Assembly (NCBI GenBank): GCA_032622095.1
Contig: CP136067.1
Span: 176,612,556-176,676,555 of the forward strand
Source: Siphonodentalium dalli
Taxonomy: Eukaryota; Mollusca; Scaphopoda; Gadilida; Siphonodentaliidae
DNA: 64,000 nt
Direction of reading: 5' to 3'
The notes beneath the pieces are model-generated. The model did not search any database and had not been told where the DNA came from. It saw nothing but the letters and a program-made list of their open reading frames with translations. How positions within the stretch are numbered: position 1 is the stretch's first letter; each line of letters starts with the position of its first letter. Positions 47,850-58,687 of the stretch are shown here, piece by piece. The translations under genes were made by a program, and so were the position numbers.

Positions 47850-48545
47850 TATTTCTTTTTCTTCTTTCTTCTTTTGGAGGGTGTTTCGTTCTTTTGTGGT
47901 GTTGTGGTGTTGATGCTGGCTAAAGCAGCTGCCGTGCTGGCTAAAACAGCTGCCGTATTTTTCTCGGTCTGCCCGAGTTTTTTCAATCGATATATAAGAC
48001 TGATGCGTCGTAGCTGTCGGTACCTGGAGTCATGAATTTCAGGGACGATTCCATCACTTTGATGAGATCGTCTGTGTACTGTGAGCTGGTACTGGTGTTG
48101 TTGTTGTTGTTGGTGGAGCTGGAGGACACCGGGATGTGATGGTATTCCGGTGTCCGAGGTGTCAAGCTATCCAGTTCCACGTCGAAGCTGGCGGCAGGAA
48201 CATCTGGGGTGGTATCCGCGTCCCTGTCTCCGCAAGCCTCGACGACGACAGCAGGGACCTCCGGCAGATCCACGGAGTCCCTGCTAGATGCATGGTATGA
48301 TGTCGTCAGACTCCATGCAGGTCGGGTCGTCTGGGCGTCTCTCAGACAACTCCGGCCTGCCGGCTATGACCCTAGACGGCTGGGCCACACGGGGAGGGGC
48401 GACTGGCCGATCAACAGTCACCCCCTTCTGCTTCTTCCATTTCGCCCGTCTGGCTGCATCCCTTTTCCTTCTTGAATGCGTCTTTTTCTTTGTGTGTTAC
48501 TTCTTCCCACTCTTCATTGGACAGCGGGTGGTCTTGGAGTTGGTG
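47850..48545 (-). pseudogene. Broken gene for an unrecognised, basic-tailed protein
   Basis: On the minus strand a plausible protein can be followed through at least three frames. It starts with HPLSNEEWEEVTHKEKDAF, a Lys/Arg-rich stretch (KWKKQKG) and a Pro/acidic linker. A Ser/Asn-rich region follows, then YTDDLIKVMESSLKFM, a helical LGQTEKNTAAVLAS segment, and a C-terminal RRKKKKK tail before taa. Frame breaks lie near 48475, 48295 and 48000. The composition (basic, helical, NLS-like end) suggests a nuclear or DNA-binding protein of a mobile element, but no family was recognised. The foldback inserted immediately after its stop codon. Confidence 0.45.
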
Positions 48546-48617
48546 TCCCGGGCCTGCGATCATACCAAATTGTTTACTTGGACGTATTTATCCAGATCCA
48601 GATCCAGATCCAGAACA

Positions 48618-48915
48618 GCATCACTTCTGATTTTACACATTCTGGTAAGTCATTGATGTACAGGGCAAACAGCAGTGGGCCAAGTATCCTTCCTTGAGGG
48701 ATACCGCTAATGACCGGATGTTTTTCTGATGATGTTCCATTTACTATGACGTGTTGTTTCCTTCCTGTTAGAAAATCTTGTATCCAGCCTAGGATGTTCC
48801 CTCCGATGTTGTAACTGCCAGTCTTCTTTATTATGCAACCTCCTGTGTGGGACGGTATCAAGGGTTTTCATATAATCTATGAAGTTATAAACATCTATAT
48901 TCTTGTCATAAATAA
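48618..48915 (-). pseudogene. LINE reverse transcriptase, 5' part (truncated)
   Basis: The minus strand reads NFIDYMKTLDTVPHRRL, a frameshift near 48840, then ILGWIQDFLTGRKQ, SGIPQGRILGPLLFALYINDLP and ECVKSEV, up to the AACA junction. 'F...LDTV.H..L', 'SGIPQGS.LGP.LF..YINDLP' and the FADD box at 40653 are consecutive RT blocks. In SGIPQGR the usual Ser is Arg. Nothing upstream of 48915 resembles LINE sequence, so the copy is 5'-truncated there, about 300 bp from the dynein intermediate chain start codon. Confidence 0.88.
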
Positions 48916-49211
48916 CAACAGTAATTTAACATAATCGTGTACAGCTACGTAAATGTAGCCACTACCTTTATTAGCACTTGGTTTGAGTGGGTAAATGTAG
49001 TTCTGCAGGCCATAACTGTAATTGCTGGTCCACTTACGGCATTATTGTTGGCCCTCTGTTTCATTGTCCGAAACTAGTGGGTCGAAATAGGCCGATGACA
49101 TCATCAGTGTAAAATTATTGGGCTGGTTTTTAAAAACAACAGAAGTGAAATTGGTGTTTCGGTTCTAATTCATCTTTTTCTATCAAAAGCCATTGGAAAT
49201 TACTCATAACC
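48916..49211 (+). promoter_or_regulatory. Probable promoter / 5' UTR of the dynein intermediate chain gene
   Basis: About 300 bases between the LINE fragment and the start codon. No convincing TATA box or initiator was identified; the start context is ataaccATGG, favourable for translation. If transcription starts here, the core promoter is confined to this short interval; an upstream non-coding exon cannot be excluded. Confidence 0.35.
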
Positions 49212-49310
49212 ATGGCTGATAGGAAAGCTGAATTAGAGAGGAAGAAAGCTAAGCTGGAGCAAATGCGAAAAGAGCGGCAAGAAAAGGACAAGATAAAGAA
49301 ATTGTCACAG
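49212..49310 (+). CDS. DYNC1I2: Cytoplasmic dynein intermediate chain, coding exon 1
   Basis: Encodes MADRKAELERKKAKLEQMRK and 13 more residues, 33 in all, ending ...KKLSQ before a cag|gtgcgc donor (phase 0). The start matches dynein-1 intermediate chains (MSDKSELKAELERKKQRL in human; MDRKAELERKKAKL in fly). This charged single helix binds the p150Glued subunit of dynactin and, competitively, NudE/Ndel1; that is family knowledge. The open frame running past the donor loses all resemblance, supporting the splice. The intermediate chain scaffolds light chains on the dynein motor that carries cargo towards microtubule minus ends. Confidence 0.9.
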
Positions 49311-50879
49311 GTGCGCGAAATTAGGCAATTGATACAACGGCTTGAAGCTGTCAAATTGATAGTCAAAACTCAAAACACAAGAGTTATCGATATATTTTAC
49401 AACATCACTTGTTAAAGGTTACATCCCATTCGATTACAATGATTTTAGAAACCTGATCTTGATGCCACTCTCCAAGACCAGAACTTGGCAGAAGGTAGAA
49501 GGTCCCAGATTCCAAGAATGGAATAAATTATTGATTTTTTTCTGTTTCTTCTTTTCTCAGACTCATTTACTGATTTAGTGAATAGTCTGAACTAAGTGAG
49601 TAACAGAGTAAGTCTGATTGTGAACAATCACATTCGGCATGATTCGCAACGTAGAATCCTAGACTCAAACCAAACTGCAAGCACAGTCCCTAGGAATCAC
49701 TGTTAGTTGAATAAAATATTATTTAATAATATTAATATTAAATCAATATATTATAGTTAGTTATTATATTAATATATATACCAGTTTGGCAAGTAAAAAT
49801 TTTGTATACTGCATTTTCATTGGCAGATGATTTGCAAGAAAATACAGAGTACACATTTTTATGCCACACAAACATTCGCGACTTCTGAGTTTATATCATC
49901 ATATTCCGTATTTTTTTCTTGAAACGATGGTGTATTCAGATTGTTAGTATCTTTGCCAACTTACGAGAAAATAGCTGTTAGTTACTCGAATATTCTTTCA
50001 GGTGCAAACTCGGTGGAATTCTTTACGATTTGGGAAACACATGTCCATTCTCTAAATAGCAAATTACTTATTCGCACCCGGTGATAATCCGAATAAAAGG
50101 GATTACGGATGTGAGTAAACAGACGTCGGGTGTGGTAAAACTGGCCCTGCTCTAAACTACTAAGTGCACATTTTAACTCATTCTCATTACTAGAGAAATG
50201 TAGAAATGATCATCTCAAACTAATATATCTATATATTTTCAAGTAGGGCCCTAGGGGTGGTTGATAACTTGAGATGTGAAAGCAAATTTTATATTCCAAG
50301 CTCCCGTTTTGCTCCGCATCCCAAGAGCGGCAATGGGAGATAACTTGTACTGGGATTGGCTGCAAATTTTAAATAAGTAATTGTAATAAGGAACTGAATA
50401 GAGACACTACCGCGTCAGCAAAAAATGATTTTCACGAGTTCCATAAATGTGAATTTATGCTGATATTTGGATGGAAAATCACGATTTATGTACAAATCAG
50501 ACCAGGTAGAGTTGATATGACCCAACGAGCGCATTAAGAACTATTAACTTAATTGTCACATGTCAATTGTGGGGAGATAAATGCAATTTTTTCGAACGAA
50601 AAATCCAATTGTTCGTTTTAGTGATAGAGCACAGGGGGTGGTCTCTAGCCAATGAGATGATTTGTTTACATTATAACAAAATCTGAAGTTGCCTAACTGC
50701 ACCTGTTATCTGTATAGAAGAGGTAATGTATCTAGATCTATTTGTTATATTTTAATCAAATTTAATATTATATGGACAGTGATTCCTAGGACTGTGCTGC
50801 AAGGGAGAGTTCTGTCCTATTGTTATCGCTGATCTGACCTGTGACCACTGCCATCACACACTGAATGTCAGCTTTCTCA

Positions 50880-50973
50880 CATTTTGTTTTATCCCCACAA
50901 ACAAAGTTTGGTGGGGGATATAGAAATGGGCTCCATTTGTCCATCCATCCGTAACAACTAATTGAACTATATA
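50880..50973 (+). repeat. Left half of a dispersed repeat split by the 4.3 kb element
   Basis: 'tatccccacaaacaaagttt' with ggtggggg forms a small hairpin, followed by 'ccatccgtaacaactaattg'. Its continuation lies at 55241..55380. The intact arrangement is at 28010..28215. Confidence 0.8.
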
Positions 50974-53900
50974 CAGGGTTTCCGCCAGGGGGAAATTAAT
51001 GAGTCCGTATTGGGGAAACGCATAACGCGATGGAACGACCATGGTTCGTCCCGTCGGACGAAAATTTTGTTATTTGACACTGAAAAGTAGCCATTTCCTT
51101 GCGCCTGAGTGTCCCACAAAGCAATCTAAAGCTACGTATATTATGCAAGTCGATCATTTCCGTGGGTGCATTAATTCTGTTGATGGTATCCAAATAATTA
51201 GTCATGTAATTACGTATACGTAAGACTGCCGTCTGATTGAAGACTATATAAATGAACAAGCTACGAGTTAGTGTTTACAAATTTATAACCTACAATAAGA
51301 TTCCAACAGGTATAATGAATCTAAACACAAAAAGCAAATGCGCATCGACCAATAATACCTAGCAAGGAGAATTGAATGAAGTATTTCTTAGAATTTCAAG
51401 TAAAGTCAGCGAAAATGAAACTGACAGGATTATATATTCTGTCATAGACTGTCAATCTTAAAACTATTTGTGCCCTGTGACGTCATACTGCAGGGTTTGT
51501 CTGCAGGAGATATTTATAGCGACGAAATACGAATGGTAGCGAAATCTTTCATTCGGAACGCGTAGCTTGTTCAATAGTCTGTATTAGTCCAACAACAGTT
51601 GACGACCGCAGCTATAGTACAGAGTTTTAGCCAACGTGTTATCTATTATATATTTTGGAAGATCTGTGTGTGTGTGTGTGTGTGGTCTGTGTGTTCGCGA
51701 TGAACTCGAAAACGACCGAGCCTATTTCGATGAAACTTGGTATGTGGTGGTATTTTCGACCGGGAACGGGCATAGGCCTATTAATTTTCAGATCCGAGTT
51801 CAACTTTTCACGTGCCGAGGTCAAATCTGTTTTTACGCCGTTTTGCGCTAATATATTTCAGTTCGGTGCTCACAAATCGATTCGATATAGCGCGAATAAT
51901 AAATTGCCAGTCATATAATTTACACGGTTAGAATCTGTGGCGCTTCATCTTTCCAATGATGTATCACACGCCTGTGTACGTTTAAAGTTTCTACCTTAAT
52001 TATCGGGAAGAACACAGGACCATGCTTCGCTCATCGAAAAACATTGTGTAAATATATTACGCCATCAACAGATCGTGACGTGATCGCGTTAACTCTTAAC
52101 CGGCCGATGTCGCGTTAACTCATCACCGGCCGAGGTATCCGCAAATGACATTGTGCTATATATCTCGGAAACGGGTGGAGCTATCGACTTGAAATTTGGT
52201 ATGTGTATGTATCTTGCCCCGGATACGAATTTTATCGGGTCGCCGAGCCTGTGCGACGCCAGCTTCGCGCATGCGCAGACCAGATCTCGGAAACGGGTGG
52301 AGCTGTCCCCAATCCCTTTTGTATTATATCGATATACAAATAAATATGTTTAAAGAAAAAACTACAAAACGGTGTACCCCTCTGGAGTAGCCACTATCTA
52401 TTATATATTTTGGAAGATCTGTGTGTGAGGGTGTGTGTGTGTGTGTCTGTGTCTGTGTGATCGCGATGGACTCGAAAACGGCCTGGCCGATTTCGATGAA
52501 ACTTGGTATGTGGGGTTATTTTCGGCCGGGGACTGGCATAGGCATATTAATTTTCAGATCCGAGGTCAACTTTTCACGTGCCGAGGTCAAATCTGTTTTT
52601 ACGCTGTGTTACGGGACTTTCATTTGAGTTCGGTGCTTACAAATCGAATAATAAAATGCCAGTCATAATAATGACACTGTGAGAATCTTTCGTGTTTCCT
52701 CTTTCCAACGATATATAATGCGTATATATCCGTTTTAGTTATCTGCCTCAATTATCAAGAAGAAGTGGTACTATCTTCCATCAGGATAAAAACAATGCGT
52801 AACTTCTATGACGTCGTTAGAGGTCATAACGTTAGATCACGTTAACGCTTAACCGGCCGATGCATTTGACTGTTTCAGACGTCTTGGCGATATCTCGGCA
52901 CCGATGGTAATTTATTTTTACGTTGAAACTTGATAATTAATGAGCCTGTGTATATTCTTGAGTGGAAATAAAATCGGGTTAAACTGGCGGATTTTTACGG
53001 ACGAAATTTGATGCATTGGGTATCTCGGTATCCGCTGGGCCGATTTCCCGGTATCCGCTGGGCCGATTTCCACCATTTTTGGGGTGTTGGTGTTTGACCC
53101 CACCTGACCTTGACCTTCAAAATGGTCAATTCAAGGTCAAAGCCCGGACGAAGTCGGGTCACCTTCTAGTCTATTATATATTTTGGAAGATCTGTCTGTG
53201 TTCGCGATGGACTCGAAAACGGCCAAACCGATTTCGATGAAACTTGGTATGTGGGGGTATTTTCGGCCGAGAACTGGCATAGGCCTATTAATTTGTCCGT
53301 GCGACGTGACCTTGACCTTGAAATCGGGTAATTTCAAGGTCAAACGCCCGAATATCACGGGATTTCGATGAAACTTGGTATGTGGGGGTACTTTCTTACG
53401 GCGAGTCTCTTAAGCATATTCATTTGCCCGTGTGACCTTGACCTTGAAATCGGGTAACTTCAAGGTCAAATCGCCAATTTTGATGGGATTTCGACGAAAT
53501 TTGATACGTGGGGTTACTTTTGTCCACTGATTGTTTTGGAAGGGTCCAATTGTGACCCCGACCATACCTTGACCTTCAAAATGATCAATTCAAGGTCAAA
53601 TCGTGTAAAACCGGATGGATTTCGACGGGCACGTTTGTCGGGTACTTTTGTCCGGGCAGTGTTTTTGGACTGGTCAAATCGTGACCCCAATTGACCTTGA
53701 CCTTCATAATGGCCAATTCAAGGTCAAAGCCCGGACGAAGTCGGGTCACCTTCTAGTCTATTATATATTTTGGAAGATCTGTGTGTGTGTCTGTGTGCGT
53801 GTCTGTAATCGATGGACTCAAAAACGGCCAAGCCGATTTCGATGAAACTTGGTATGTGTGGGTATTTTCGGCCGGGGAGTGACATGGGCCTATTAATTTG

Positions 53901-55240
53901 CCCATGCGACGTGACCTTGAAATCGGGTAATTTCAAGGTCAAACACCCGAATATCACGGGATTTCGATGAAACTTGGTATGTGGGGGTACCTTCGGGCGG
54001 GGAGTGGCCTAAACCTATTAATTTGCCCGTGCGACGTGACCGTGACCTCGAAATCGGGTCATTTCAATGTCAAACGCCCGAATATCACGGGAATTCGATG
54101 AAACTTTGTATGTGGGGCTACTTTCGTATGGGGAGTCTCATAAACATATTCATTTGCCCGTGTGACGTGACATTGACCTTGAAATTGGGTCAATTCAAGG
54201 TCAAATCGCCAATTTTGATGGTATTTCGAATTTTTTTTATACATAGGGTTACTTTTGTCCACTGGGTGTTTTGAACGGGTCAAATCGTTACCCCGACCTG
54301 ACCTTGACCTTCAAAATGATCAATTCAAGGTCAAATCGGGTAAAACCGGATGGATTTCGACGGGTACTTTTGTCGGGTACTTTTGTTCAGGCAGTGTTTT
54401 GGACGGGTCAAATCGTGACCGCACTTGACCTTGGCCTTCAAAATAGACAATTCAAGGTCAAAGCCCGGAGTTTTAGCGGGAAATGTGAACATGTGCGTCG
54501 TTGATTGTGCTTGGGGACCCAGGCGGGACAACGAAACTATTATTGACCCGTACTTTGACTTTTATATCTCCATATTTGGGGGGGGATGTGTTTGTGTTTA
54601 TCCTCCATGCATGTAATACGGCTCAAATGAATGGTGTTGTCACTATGAATTCCCGCTATAAAGACTGATTTGGGACAGGTTCCGTATTATTGTGAAATAA
54701 ATCTCTTTGGGATTTTGTTGAGTATGCATGGCAATATACGCATAATAATCAACACACGTAGAGAATCACATGTATTTTTCAGGAACTTCACTTACATCGA
54801 ACTCAAAACAAATGATAATACAACAATAAGATAAATGATCAACATTGAGTAGTTTCATCCACGAAAATCACGTGCATAAAAATGTCCCGACTCAGCAATT
54901 GGGTGTTCTTTGATCGAATTACTAGTATGTAATCGTACGATAGCACGGGGTCTTCGAGCCTGAGTAGTTTCATCCATGGAATCCTGTGCACAAAAATATC
55001 CGCATTCAACAGTCCGGCATTCTTTGAAGTTACCGCGACATGTATTACGCTGTATTTAATGTCGCTATTTGACCCGCTTTTTCGCCAGTATTCTGTTTAA
55101 CCCCCCGAACTCCCGTTGCAGCTGGATTTTTTTTACGACATATTGCTACTGACTTTTGGTACATGTATGAATCAATCAGATCATCTGCGAGGGGAATGGG
55201 TCCGTGGGACGGACCCGCAGCCGGCCTGGCGGAAACCCTG
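50974..55240. mobile_element. 4.27 kb element with CAGGGTTTCCGCCAGG termini, 7-bp TSD
   Basis: Terminal inverted repeats cagggtttccgccagg / cctggcggaaaccctg are perfect for 16 bp, and CTATATA flanks both ends. CAGGG ends suit hAT, although hAT usually gives 8-bp duplications. The outer ~300 bp at the left and ~750 bp at the right match the shorter element 55398..56515. The centre (about 51630..54480) is filled with a different repeat family. Minus-strand frames near 51000..51260 have no recognised product. Confidence 0.8.
51636..54480 (+). repeat. Repeated units with GT microsatellite, 'cgatttcgatgaaacttggtatgtg' and AAGGTCA motifs
   Basis: The start 'ctattatatattttggaaga' plus TCTGTGTGTG recurs at about 51642, 52399, 53162 and 53757. 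Each is followed by 'gatttcgatgaaacttggta', and from 53090 onward by paired TGACCTTGA and TCAAGGTCA words. The junction words 'cccggacgaagtcgggtcac' and 'cttctagt' occur at 53142 and 53730. Frames such as 51655..51918 are periodic artefacts. Confidence 0.8.
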
Positions 55241-55397
55241 CTATATAGCTCTATATCTTGGTCATCATCAGTCAAATTTAATGATCCTTGGTATGTTGAT
55301 GAAGCAACATGTGGGAAAGAGTATTTACAAACAGCGGGTTTCTTCCATTGATTTTTTCCAGAGTTACAGCCCTTATTATGGATTATTATGCATAATG
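55241..55397 (+). repeat. Right half of the split dispersed repeat
   Basis: 'agctctatatcttggtcatc' to 'aacagcgggtttcttccatt' continues 50880..50973 and matches 28060..28215. Confidence 0.8.
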
Positions 55398-56515
55398 CAG
55401 GGTTTCTGTCAGGGGGAATAAATAAGTCTGTATTTCAGCCATATTGGGGAAACAAATAACGAGACGGGGCGACCATGGTTCATCTCGTGGGGAGAAAATT
55501 TTGGTATTTTCACTGAAAAGTAGTAATTTTCCTTGCACCTGAGATACTCACAATGCAATCTAAAGCTACGTATATTACGCAAGTTGATTATTTCCGTGGG
55601 TGCATTAATTCTGTTGATGGTATCCAGACCAGTGATCACAAAATTACGCACATGAGACTGCCATCTGATTGAAGACTAAATAAAAGAACAAGCTACCAGT
55701 TATATAGTGTTTACACAAATTTATACGATCCCGACAGGTATAATTAAACACTAAAAAGCCTCTATGGTACTAGTAGCAAGGAGAATTGAATTACGTATTT
55801 CCAAAAATTTCAACAGGTAGCTTCCGTGAAAATGAATCCGAAGGATATATTCTGTCAATCGTAAAACTATTTGTGCGCTGTGATGTCATACTGCAGAAGA
55901 TATCTATAGCAGCATAATATCGGTAGCAAAATCATTAAAACAACTGTACTGATGACCATTGCTATGGAACAGAGTTTTAGCCCCTGTGTTATAATTGAGT
56001 TTTTAGCAGGAAATGTGAACGCGTGTGTCGTTTATGCATCTGTGTTTGGGGCCCATGCGGGATAATGAAACTATTGACCGTACTTTGACTTTATCTCCAT
56101 ATTGGGGGATATGTTTTGCATGGGATCTCTGAGCTGCAGACTGAGCATGAGTTGTTTCATGCACAGAAATTCCGTGCACAAAATATCCATACTCAGCAGT
56201 CCGGCATTCTTTAATGTTACCGCGCCATTTTCATATGTGTATTACGCTGTACACAACGTCACTATTTGACTGCACACCCAACATTGCGTTGTAGTTTTGG
56301 CGCTTTTATTTCAAAGGGTTACACTGTACCGGTAACATATTGTGCTCAATTGACCTGCCTTTTCACCAGTATTCTGTTTAACCCTCGAACTCCTGTAACT
56401 GTAGCAGTTGGATTATTTTTTACGATAGATATTGACTTTAGATACATGTGTGCCTCAAACAGATCATCAGCAAGTTGGAATGAGGAGACGCTGAGCTGTA
56501 GTAACGGAAACCCTG
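55398..56515. mobile_element. 1.1 kb relative of the CAGGGTTTCC element
   Basis: It starts cagggtttctgtcaggggg and ends gtaacggaaaccctg. The left 300 bp match 50974..51290 and the right ~500 bp match 54470..55240 ('aggaaatgtgaac', 'agtattctgtttaaccc', 'cagatcatc'). It lacks the GT/AAGGTCA filler. No TSD resolved. Confidence 0.75.
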
Positions 56516-57288
56516 TTATGGGACTTAGTATGAAAATGGATTTTACTCTTTGCATGACTAAATTATTCGGGACAACCTACTGGTCATATCCCTTAATGAA
56601 GTAGAGAAGAAACCAGTTATATTTTATGATAATAATAAAAAAATTGACAAAACAGTTTAATAATATCATCTATATCTCAGATAAACTTGGCCAAACACAA
56701 GCATGATTCATGTCAGATCCTGGCAGTGGCATTACCACAGTTAATTTTCTTTTCACACCAAATACATGTACTGATAGTGAAAGCCTGTTACAGAAGAGCA
56801 ATGGGAGGGGACTCAGTCCAAACTGCATCGACCCAACTGATATCCCAAGCTGTTGTGGAGCGAGAAGACTTTGTCTAGGGCGCTTACTTTTTAAAACACC
56901 CTTATTACTTGCGCCAGTTTATGCTGGATGCAAGTAATGTTTTCTGTCTACTCGGATCTCCGTTTCTTTGTTCGGATGTCCTTCTGCGAATATATCGGAA
57001 ACTACAGAATGTAGAGAATGCACATGCACTACTATGAAATTGTTGCAAAAATTATATTTAAATCCACATATATACTTAATTTGCATTTTTATCTGCATTT
57101 TTATTGGGTTTTATTTTTGGTAATAAATCATTCATAAAAGAACCATATTTAAAGATTGCTTTTTGGAAACCAGTAAAGACACCCTACATGGGCACGCAAA
57201 ACTCCAGACTGGAATACGTCGATGTTTAGACAGCTGAGACAAGTATTATACTTGTATCGGGCAGGCTAAGGCCAAAACAAACTTATTT

Positions 57289-57475
57289 GTTTCCTTATAA
57301 ATTTGACAGTAAAAAGCTACAGCTTGTCACAGCTGGCAATTTTTATACGATTATGTCAGATTGAAATTGAAAAAAATAATAAACATATAGACCGGAAAAA
57401 GCTCATACAGGGCGGCAATTTTCATGAAAAAAAATAAACATACACATATGTTTATTCGGGACACTAGAGTAAGAA
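57289..57475 (+). repeat. Dispersed ~170-bp repeat, copy 1
   Basis: 'tataaatttgacagtaaaaa' through 'gcggcaattttcatgaaaaa' to 'ggacactagagta', repeated almost exactly at 62846..63013. Confidence 0.9.
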
Positions 57476-58008
57476 CCAACATTAGTGTGATAAAGCAACA
57501 GGGGATATTAGAGATTTTCAGTCTGTATAAATATCTCTGCGATGGATGAACTGAAATTTCATATCTAGATTTGCTATCGATCGATCTCTCAAAATAGTGC
57601 CCAGCGATTCAAACTGTTCTTGGCAAGACACCACAGAACATGCCAAATACTCCAGTGAGTGCATTTAGTATAGACTAATAGTGTATACATACATGTACAT
57701 ACTGGTATGTATAATATCGACGGGTTCAGAGACACTATTACAAAAATAGGTGACAGCCCCAAGTGGCATATGCATTTGCCCAACTTTCATGTATGCCTTG
57801 ATTATGCCATTAGCTATAAACTTCGGTTCTCCTTTTAGAACAATATGCCGTGGCAGGGAATGGTTGTCAAAGCAATTACGATGGTAGTGCTTATTGCTGT
57901 AGCTAATATCGAGGGTTGTATGATACCACTCATCAAATGAGTTGTCATATTGAAAATTAGAATCTTTTATTGTTATTCTGAATTCTCTCCTGATCATTAT
58001 ATTCACAG

Positions 58009-58087
58009 GCAGAGACACCAAAGCCACAGAATCAAGATTTGCGAGCTGAAGCAGAAAAGATTTTACGAGATATTGGCATAGACCCAA
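58009..58087 (+). CDS. DYNC1I2: Cytoplasmic dynein intermediate chain, coding exon 2
   Basis: Acceptor ttcacag, donor gtaggc. 79 nt, starting in phase 0 and leaving one base. Encodes AETPKPQNQDLRAEAEKILR then DIGIDP. 'EAEKILRDIGIDP' corresponds to the second conserved N-terminal helix of the family (EAEALLQSMGL in human). Human proteins carry a longer Lys/Glu-rich linker between the two helices; here exon 1 joins directly, or a small linker exon was missed. The exon lies 8.7 kb downstream of exon 1. Confidence 0.85.
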
Positions 58088-58387
58088 GTAGGCCATAATC
58101 ATTCAACGCATTATTTTTATAAAATTGTTATGTCAGTTTTGTAGTAGGGCAAAGGAAAAGTTGCCTTGAAAATTATTGATCAGCCCGATGTAAATCGGAA
58201 AAATGCCCCCAAAATTTCAAGCTAATTTATTTGGCTTACAACTGCCAACTGTGACAGCTGACAGTTGTCTACTATTACTCTGTTAGGGTGTTATAAAAAC
58301 AATTAAAGGAATTTATTACACTTATGTGCGATTTAGTGATTCAGACTGAATTTTTAATCAAATTAATGCAAGGTCAAGGTAAATATT

Positions 58388-58463
58388 GTTAGGCCAGTGC
58401 ATTCTATTATATATATGGGAGATTCGCATATACCAGTATAAGATAATGCATTAGCACAGGGTT
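58388..58463. repeat. Diverged hairpin of TTAA MITE family 2
   Basis: 'gttaggccagtgcattctat' to 'gataatgcattagcacaggg' keeps the family's outer arms; the core is degraded. Confidence 0.6.
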
Positions 58464-58587
58464 TTCGCAAAATTTCAGGAAGCTCCAGTTATGGAAGGGT
58501 TAATGTATTTTGAAATTCATGAAATATTTTAGCTTCATCTACATTTGTTTCAAGTTTAGTTGTGAACGTCAATTGTTATCTTCACAG

Positions 58588-58687
58588 ATGCTACAACAGG
58601 TTCTCCAGAAAGAGTTAGTAAGAGCAGTACACCTAGTCAAGGAAGTCAAGATGGAGACATCGCCCCCACACCAACTGTCTTTCAATC
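58588..58687 (+). CDS. DYNC1I2: Cytoplasmic dynein intermediate chain, coding exon 3
   Basis: Acceptor cttcacag, strong donor gtaagt. 100 nt; it completes codon 60 (Asn) and leaves two bases. Encodes ATTGSPERVSKSSTPSQGSQ then DGDIAPTPTVFQ, the Ser/Thr-rich linker that in vertebrates reads [22 protein letters not shown]. In mammals this linker is phosphorylated and alternatively spliced and affects dynactin binding (family knowledge). The residues match the family in order, so the exon assignment is firm despite low complexity. Confidence 0.85.

Larger units (their letters stand above)
40666..48613. mobile_element. 7.9 kb composite insertion in the LINE RT domain
   Basis: AACA is present at 40662..40665 and 48614..48617. 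Joining across one copy restores the RT reading around VMLFADDTK. The insert starts tgttggcgccgcgcaataac and ends in a (gatcca)3 run, so it lacks obvious inverted termini. It consists of two outer arms (40666..40866 and 47846..48613) that probably form one ~1 kb mobile element holding a broken minus-strand gene, and a nested 7 kb foldback. The type of the outer element is unknown. Confidence 0.65.
49311..58008 (+). other. Dynein intermediate chain intron 1 (8.7 kb)
   Basis: Phase 0 to phase 0. It contains the two CAGGGTTTCC elements, the TGACCTTGA-rich repeats and unique AT-rich stretches (49420..50870, 56520..57280, 57490..58000) in which no exon was recognised. Confidence 0.75.

Noticed and set aside
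51655-53957. Repeated Cys/Val-rich frames containing KTA.PISMKLGMW
   Set aside because: They start in GT microsatellites and recur with the DNA repeat; stop positions vary between units.
55045-56555. Two related minus-strand frames (GVRGVKQN / GVRGLNRI) as a gene family
   Set aside because: They lie in the homologous right parts of the two CAGGGTTTCC elements and have no preserved start, end or known domain; shared DNA ancestry explains the similarity.
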